From: Spirosoma spitsbergense DSM 19989
GTDB lineage: Bacteria; Bacteroidota; Bacteroidia; Cytophagales; Spirosomataceae
DNA length: 64,000 nucleotides
Direction of reading: 5' to 3'
NCBI RefSeq assembly: GCF_000374085.1
Contig: NZ_KB893549.1
Location: forward strand, 1-64,000
The notes beneath the pieces are model-generated. The model was not told the DNA's origin, did not search any database, and saw nothing but the letters and a program-made list of their open reading frames with translations. Numbering within the stretch: the stretch's first letter is position 1; each line of letters begins with the position of its first letter. Shown here piece by piece: positions 60,669 through 64,000 of the stretch. A program made the position numbers and the translations under genes.

Positions 60669-62333
60669 ATGTCCCTATTTCGTAAAAAGACCGTAACCCA
60701 AATACTGAGTGATGCCGAAACTGGTGAATCGGGCAAGCTGGTCAAGACACTGGGTGTCCGTGATTTAACCTCGTTTGGTATTGCGGCTATTATTGGTGCC
60801 GGTATATTCAGTACCATCGGTATTGCCAGTTATAATGGCGGTCCGGCGGTATCGCTGCTGTTCGTGTTTACGGCGATTGCCTGCGTGTTTACGGCCCTGA
60901 GCTATGCACAGTTTGCCAGTACCGTGCCTGTGAGCGGCAGTGCCTATACCTATGCCTACGTGGCGTTCGGCGAAATTTTTGCCTGGGTCATCGGCTGGGC
61001 ACTCATTCTGGAATATGCCGTTAGCAACATGGTGGTCGCCATCTCGTGGTCGGAGTATTTTACGTCGATGTTGAGTGGGTTCGGGATCATATTCCCTAAA
61101 TACTTTGCCACCGACTACGGTTCGGCATCCCGCGCCTTCGATGTAGTGGAGCAGACCCGGCAGGCAGGTACGGCCCTGAGCACGTTGCCCGAGAGTACCC
61201 GGATACTGGCCGACGCGTACGCGAATGCCCCGATGCTGGGCGACCTTAAACTGATTGCCAATCTGCCCGCTGGTGCCATAACCGTATTGATAACGGCACT
61301 GGTGTATATCGGTATCAAAGAATCACGCACGGCGAGCAACATTCTGGTGGTGCTTAAACTGGCCGTCATTGGGCTGGTCATTGGCGTAGGGGCCTTTTAC
61401 GTGAAGCCTGCCAACTGGTCGCCGTTTGCACCGAACGGGGTATCCGGCGTTTTGAGTGGGGTAGCCTCGGTCTTTTTTGCCTTTATCGGGTTCGACTCGA
61501 TCTCGACAACCGCCGAAGAATGTAAAAACCCTCAGCGCGACCTGCCCCGTGCCATGCTGTACTGTCTGGCCATTTGCACCGTGCTGTACGTGCTGATTAC
61601 GCTCGTTCTGACCGGCATGGTTAGTTACAAAGAACTGAATGTCAGTGACCCGCTTGCCTACGTGTTTACGAAAATAAACCTGGACTTTGTGGCGGGTGTA
61701 ATCTCGGTGAGCGCCGTAGTAGCGATTACGAGTGCGCTGCTGGTCTATCAACTGGGGCAGCCGCGCATCTGGATGACGATGAGCCGCGACGGGCTGTTGT
61801 GGAAACGGTTTTCCCGGATTCACCCCACCTACAAGACGCCTTCCTTCGCGACGATTGTAACGGGTTTTCTGGTAGCTATTCCATCTCTGTTTATGGATCT
61901 GAACTTCTTTGTGGACCTGACCAGTGTAGGGACATTCTTCGCGTTCATCCTCGTTTGCGGGGGGATTTTGTTTCTGGATGCCAAAGGGTTGACGGCCCAG
62001 TCGAAGTTTAAGGTGCCCTATATCAACGGTAAGTACATTATTGGCCTGGTGCTGCTGGGGGTATCGGCCTACGCCCTAACAACGGGCAACCTGATGCAGA
62101 CGCTGGAAAGTAAACCACTCCTGTTTGTATTCTGGGGTGTGTGGCTGATACTGGCCGTGCAGGGTTTCCGGTACAACTTTTCGCTGCTGCCGGTTATTGG
62201 TGTGCTGACCAATCTATACCTGATGACGGAACTGGGCGCCAGCAACTGGCTGATTTTCGTTATCTGGCTGGTGATTGGACTGGCTATTTACTTCTCATAC
62301 GGCTTTCGAAAGAGTAAACTGGCCGGGCAGTAA
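60669..62333 (+). CDS. APC family amino-acid permease (cationic amino-acid transporter type)
   Basis: 554 residues from ATG 60669. The charged N-terminus (SLFRKKTVTQILSDAETGESGKLVKTLGV) leads to helix I with FGIAAIIGAGIFSTIGIASYNGGPA, the unwound GAGIF substrate motif. About 14 helices follow, with FFAFIGFDSISTTAEECKNPQRDLPRAML (split), a strong CAT-subfamily marker. It imports amino acids with protons across the inner membrane. It is divergent from gldA and no enzyme nearby points to the substrate. Confidence 0.9.
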   Translation: MSLFRKKTVTQILSDAETGESGKLVKTLGVRDLTSFGIAAIIGAGIFSTIGIASYNGGPAVSLLFVFTAIACVFTALSYAQFASTVPVSGSAYTYAYVAFGEIFAWVIGWALILEYAVSNMVVAISWSEYFTSMLSGFGIIFPKYFATDYGSASRAFDVVEQTRQAGTALSTLPESTRILADAYANAPMLGDLKLIANLPAGAITVLITALVYIGIKESRTASNILVVLKLAVIGLVIGVGAFYVKPANWSPFAPNGVSGVLSGVASVFFAFIGFDSISTTAEECKNPQRDLPRAMLYCLAICTVLYVLITLVLTGMVSYKELNVSDPLAYVFTKINLDFVAGVISVSAVVAITSALLVYQLGQPRIWMTMSRDGLLWKRFSRIHPTYKTPSFATIVTGFLVAIPSLFMDLNFFVDLTSVGTFFAFILVCGGILFLDAKGLTAQSKFKVPYINGKYIIGLVLLGVSAYALTTGNLMQTLESKPLLFVFWGVWLILAVQGFRYNFSLLPVIGVLTNLYLMTELGASNWLIFVIWLVIGLAIYFSYGFRKSKLAGQ

Positions 62334-62371
62334 CTTTTATACAGATTTGATAGCCTGTTAATGCTGATGAT

Positions 62372-62590
62372 ATGGAAGCAACCATAATGGAGACCGCTCG
62401 TTCGCTCTGGGTTATATACCAGCAAATGCCTGCTGCCGTCAAGGAAGAGTTCAGGAAATTGCTGGAGCATGAAGAAGAGGATACAACGGGTTGGATGCGA
62501 CTAACCGAAGAAGCCCTTCGGGATGATTGGGAGGCTCCTGAAAACGACGTATGGGACGAGTTTTATGCCAAGCAACACCCTACAAACTGA
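62372..62590 (+). CDS. Small acidic protein, probable antitoxin
   Basis: 72 residues, strongly acidic (LLEHEEEDTTGWMRLTEEALRDDWEAPENDVWDEF in parts). The N-terminus (TARSLWVIYQQMPAAVKEEFRKLL) is a predicted helix pair. I do not recognise a named antitoxin family, but it overlaps the MazF-like gene by 26 bp and lies directly upstream, the usual position of an antitoxin. The acidic tail could wrap the toxin. Confidence 0.65.
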   Translation: MEATIMETARSLWVIYQQMPAAVKEEFRKLLEHEEEDTTGWMRLTEEALRDDWEAPENDVWDEFYAKQHPTN

Positions 62591-62906
62591 TCTTATTCAG
62601 GGAAACATTGTCTGGGCACATTATCCGCTTACCGATAAAACTGACAAAGCTAAACGAAGACCTGTATTGATTATAAGCAACAGCTATTCTAGTGACCTGG
62701 ATAACGACTACATTGTTCTGCCCATAACCAAGGCGGTTCGCTCGGAATCATTTTCGATTATTATTGATCCTGACGAAGTGGAAGGAGACTTGCCCGTTAG
62801 AAGCGAACTTCAATGTAACAAACCATTTACTTTACGAAGCAATCTGATTGCAGAAACTATTGGTTTATTAGACCAAAATCAACTTGAGCAGGCGGTCAAC
62901 GTATGA
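62565..62906 (+). CDS. MazF/PemK-like mRNA interferase toxin
   Basis: 113 residues from ATG 62565; the upstream ATG at 62523 lies deep inside the antitoxin gene. The fold is marked by QGNIVWAHYPLTDKTDKAKRRPVLIIS (in parts: GNIVWAHYPLTD, RRPVLIISN), DYIVLPITKAV, LPVRSELQCNKPFTLRSNLIAETIG (split). The arginine in RRPV and the Ser/Thr after the ITK strand correspond to the RNA-binding pocket of MazF. It should cut mRNA when the antitoxin is degraded. A short out-of-frame ATG follows at the stop codon (ATGA) but gives only 12 codons. Confidence 0.85.
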   Translation: MPSNTLQTDLIQGNIVWAHYPLTDKTDKAKRRPVLIISNSYSSDLDNDYIVLPITKAVRSESFSIIIDPDEVEGDLPVRSELQCNKPFTLRSNLIAETIGLLDQNQLEQAVNV

Positions 62907-62971
62907 ACGAGGCTGCGAAGATCGTAGCTAAACTACAGTAGGCGTCAATTGAGGCAGGTGATGTTTTTGTC

Positions 62972-63703
62972 TTACCTCCCGAAAAACATGATGTGCTGTT
63001 GCGGGAGCCGGTCGTCGTTTTTCAGGAGTTTAAGCCCCACAGCTTTCATCTCTTTGGTTGCCTGGGCTACACTTAGTTTGTGAAGTTCTTTGATGGGTAC
63101 GTTCGGATCTTCGGCGCGGTACTCGACCAGCACGATCCGTCCGCCCGGTTTAAGAGCGGCCACCAGATGCTGTATCATTTCGCGGGGGTACGAAAACTCG
63201 TGGTACGCATCAATCATAATCGCCATATCGATGCTCTTGGCATCCAGCTTCGGGTCCGATTCAGTGCTGAGGATGGGGGTTACGTTGGGCATCTTCCGTT
63301 TTGCTTTTCCCTGGTTCAGGTACGTAATCATTTCGGGCTGGATATCCACGGCCAGGACTTTCCCCTGCGGTAGTTTCGGCGCTATCTGAAACGTAAGAAA
63401 GCCGGTTCCGGCACCAATATCCGCTACTACATCGGTGGGTTTGAGGGAAAGGGCTTTCAGCAGTAAATCGGTGCGTTCCTCCTGTTCCCGCTCGGGGCGT
63501 TCGAGCCACGACGCGCCGAGGTGACCCATCACATGCGCTATTTCGCGGCCCATGTACCGCTTGCCAATGCCATCCCGACTGGCATCCCTGAATTCGTACA
63601 CCGACGATGAATCGGTTGTTTGGGTGGTGGCAGGTGCCTGTTGCGAAGCCCCCCGGCAGGAGATAAAGAGTAATGTGATGAGCAGTAATAGGATACGAGG
63701 CAT
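62972..63703 (-). CDS. SAM-dependent methyltransferase with lipoprotein signal
   Basis: 243 residues from ATG 63703. MPRILLLLITLLFISCRGAS is a convincing lipoprotein signal with the cysteine near 16. After a linker comes GKRYMGREIAHVMGHLGASWLERPERE, then a class I methyltransferase: motif I VVADIGAGTGFLTFQIA (about residues 92-108), acidic VLAVDIQPEMI, IDMAIMIDAYHEF and LKPGGRIVLVEYR. If truly exported, it would meet no SAM, so the periplasmic location is puzzling. It resembles secreted-methyltransferase-like proteins of Bacteroidota and Planctomycetes. Substrate unknown. Confidence 0.85.
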   Translation of the reverse strand: MPRILLLLITLLFISCRGASQQAPATTQTTDSSSVYEFRDASRDGIGKRYMGREIAHVMGHLGASWLERPEREQEERTDLLLKALSLKPTDVVADIGAGTGFLTFQIAPKLPQGKVLAVDIQPEMITYLNQGKAKRKMPNVTPILSTESDPKLDAKSIDMAIMIDAYHEFSYPREMIQHLVAALKPGGRIVLVEYRAEDPNVPIKELHKLSVAQATKEMKAVGLKLLKNDDRLPQQHIMFFGR

Positions 63704-63779
63704 GACGATTGGGTTTGTATTCAGTATAAACCATCGTGACCCGAAACAGTTGTCTAAAAGAACCAATTACACCCTGTTT

Positions 63780-64000
63780 ATGAATCTCATCCTACACGTA
63801 TTACTCGATGCGGCCGTCATTTTTGGTTTGGCGTATTTCCTGCCCCAGATTGACGTTAAAAGCTTTGGAACGGCTATTGTTATCGCGCTGGTGCTTGGCC
63901 TGCTCAACTTTCTGGTTGGCTGGCTCATTCGCTTTCCGCTCAATCTGGTCACTTTCTTTCTGTTGACAGGACTTGTCCGTATTGTCGTTACGGCATTGCT
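63780..64000 (+). CDS. Phage holin family IV-like membrane protein, partial
   Basis: 73 codons before the window ends, from ATG 63780. MNLILHVLLDAAVIFGLAYFLPQIDVKSFGTAIVIALVLGLLNFLVG (in pieces) and FPLNLVTFFLLTGLVRIVV are membrane helices of the four-helix superfamily IV holin (PF04020 type). These proteins are chromosomal and widespread, and are usually not phage genes. It is divergent from the methyltransferase. The C-terminus is outside the window. Confidence 0.82.
   Translation, partial: MNLILHVLLDAAVIFGLAYFLPQIDVKSFGTAIVIALVLGLLNFLVGWLIRFPLNLVTFFLLTGLVRIVVTAL

Noticed and set aside
62903-62941. 12-codon ORF overlapping the MazF stop (ATGA)
   Set aside because: Too short and without known homology; probably chance.
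63780-64000. Holin-like protein taken as a sign of prophage
   Set aside because: This holin superfamily IV protein is a common chromosomal gene; no other phage gene is present.

Overview
The window looks like a chromosomal segment of a Bacteroidota member, most probably a Cytophagales/Spirosoma-type bacterium. This is inferred from the gene families present: a gliding-type GldA ATPase, Rho and IF2 with very long low-complexity N-terminal insertions, a BatA-type membrane protein, a DUF1800/DUF1501 pair, a CheB-CheR-PAS-kinase fusion, a PVC-type dehydrogenase/HEAT/cytochrome c protein, and small CCKKYKKGK-type proteins. At least two promoters match the Bacteroidota TTTG / TAnnTTTG pattern. Base composition is about half G+C by eye, except for a strikingly AT-rich stretch inside one kinase gene (about 35.5-36.7 kb). 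I saw no tRNA, rRNA or CRISPR array.

Layout. 0-0.6 kb: the 5' part of an IS transposase, whose end lies against a decapitated spore-photoproduct-lyase-like gene. 0.66-7.4 kb: a glutaryl-CoA-dehydrogenase-like enzyme, a lipoprotein, a WYL regulator, a small acetyltransferase, an outer-membrane barrel, a wrecked response regulator, an orphan TolC-type channel and a membrane hydroxylase. 7.4-14.6 kb: rho, then a putative glycoside hydrolase, an L-lactate permease and a deleted D-2-hydroxyacid dehydrogenase pseudogene. 14.7-18 kb: a tiny lipoprotein divergent from an ECF sigma factor, a membrane-anchored trypsin-like protease, a helical secreted protein, then moaD and moaE. 19.2-24.8 kb: the rimP-nusA-infB operon, with a promoter, a terminator-like hairpin in its leader, and palindromic repeats between its genes. 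24.8-34.3 kb: a metallophosphatase, a BatA-like protein, a stand-alone CheB, the 1559-residue CheB-CheR-PAS-kinase and a lone receiver protein.

34.4-38 kb is the most unusual region. A 198-bp direct repeat (the 3' end of the downstream cytochrome c/dehydrogenase gene plus its terminator) brackets about 3.1 kb. That segment holds a mosaic TPR histidine kinase, a second kinase reduced to a pseudogene, and a 196-bp MITE-like palindromic element with a perfect 8-bp target duplication inside that pseudogene.

38-64 kb is mostly housekeeping and accessory genes: the dehydrogenase/HEAT/cytochrome protein, a YihY family protein, an acyl-carrier-like protein without its serine, an S9 peptidase, an MNT/HEPN pair, YciI, HAD phosphatase, PhzF, DUF4198, a small Cys/Lys-rich protein, GNAT, HemW, MtgA, an FMN reductase, a Cys/Met-metabolism PLP enzyme, tandem DUF1800 genes followed by DUF1501, GldA, an amino-acid permease, a MazF-type toxin pair, a predicted lipoprotein methyltransferase, and a membrane protein cut by the window end.

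A theme of the window is decay and rearrangement: at least four gene remnants (spl-like, response regulator, hydroxyacid dehydrogenase, histidine kinase) and one partial duplication, alongside long, nearly perfect intergenic hairpins that occur both at gene ends and inside operons.
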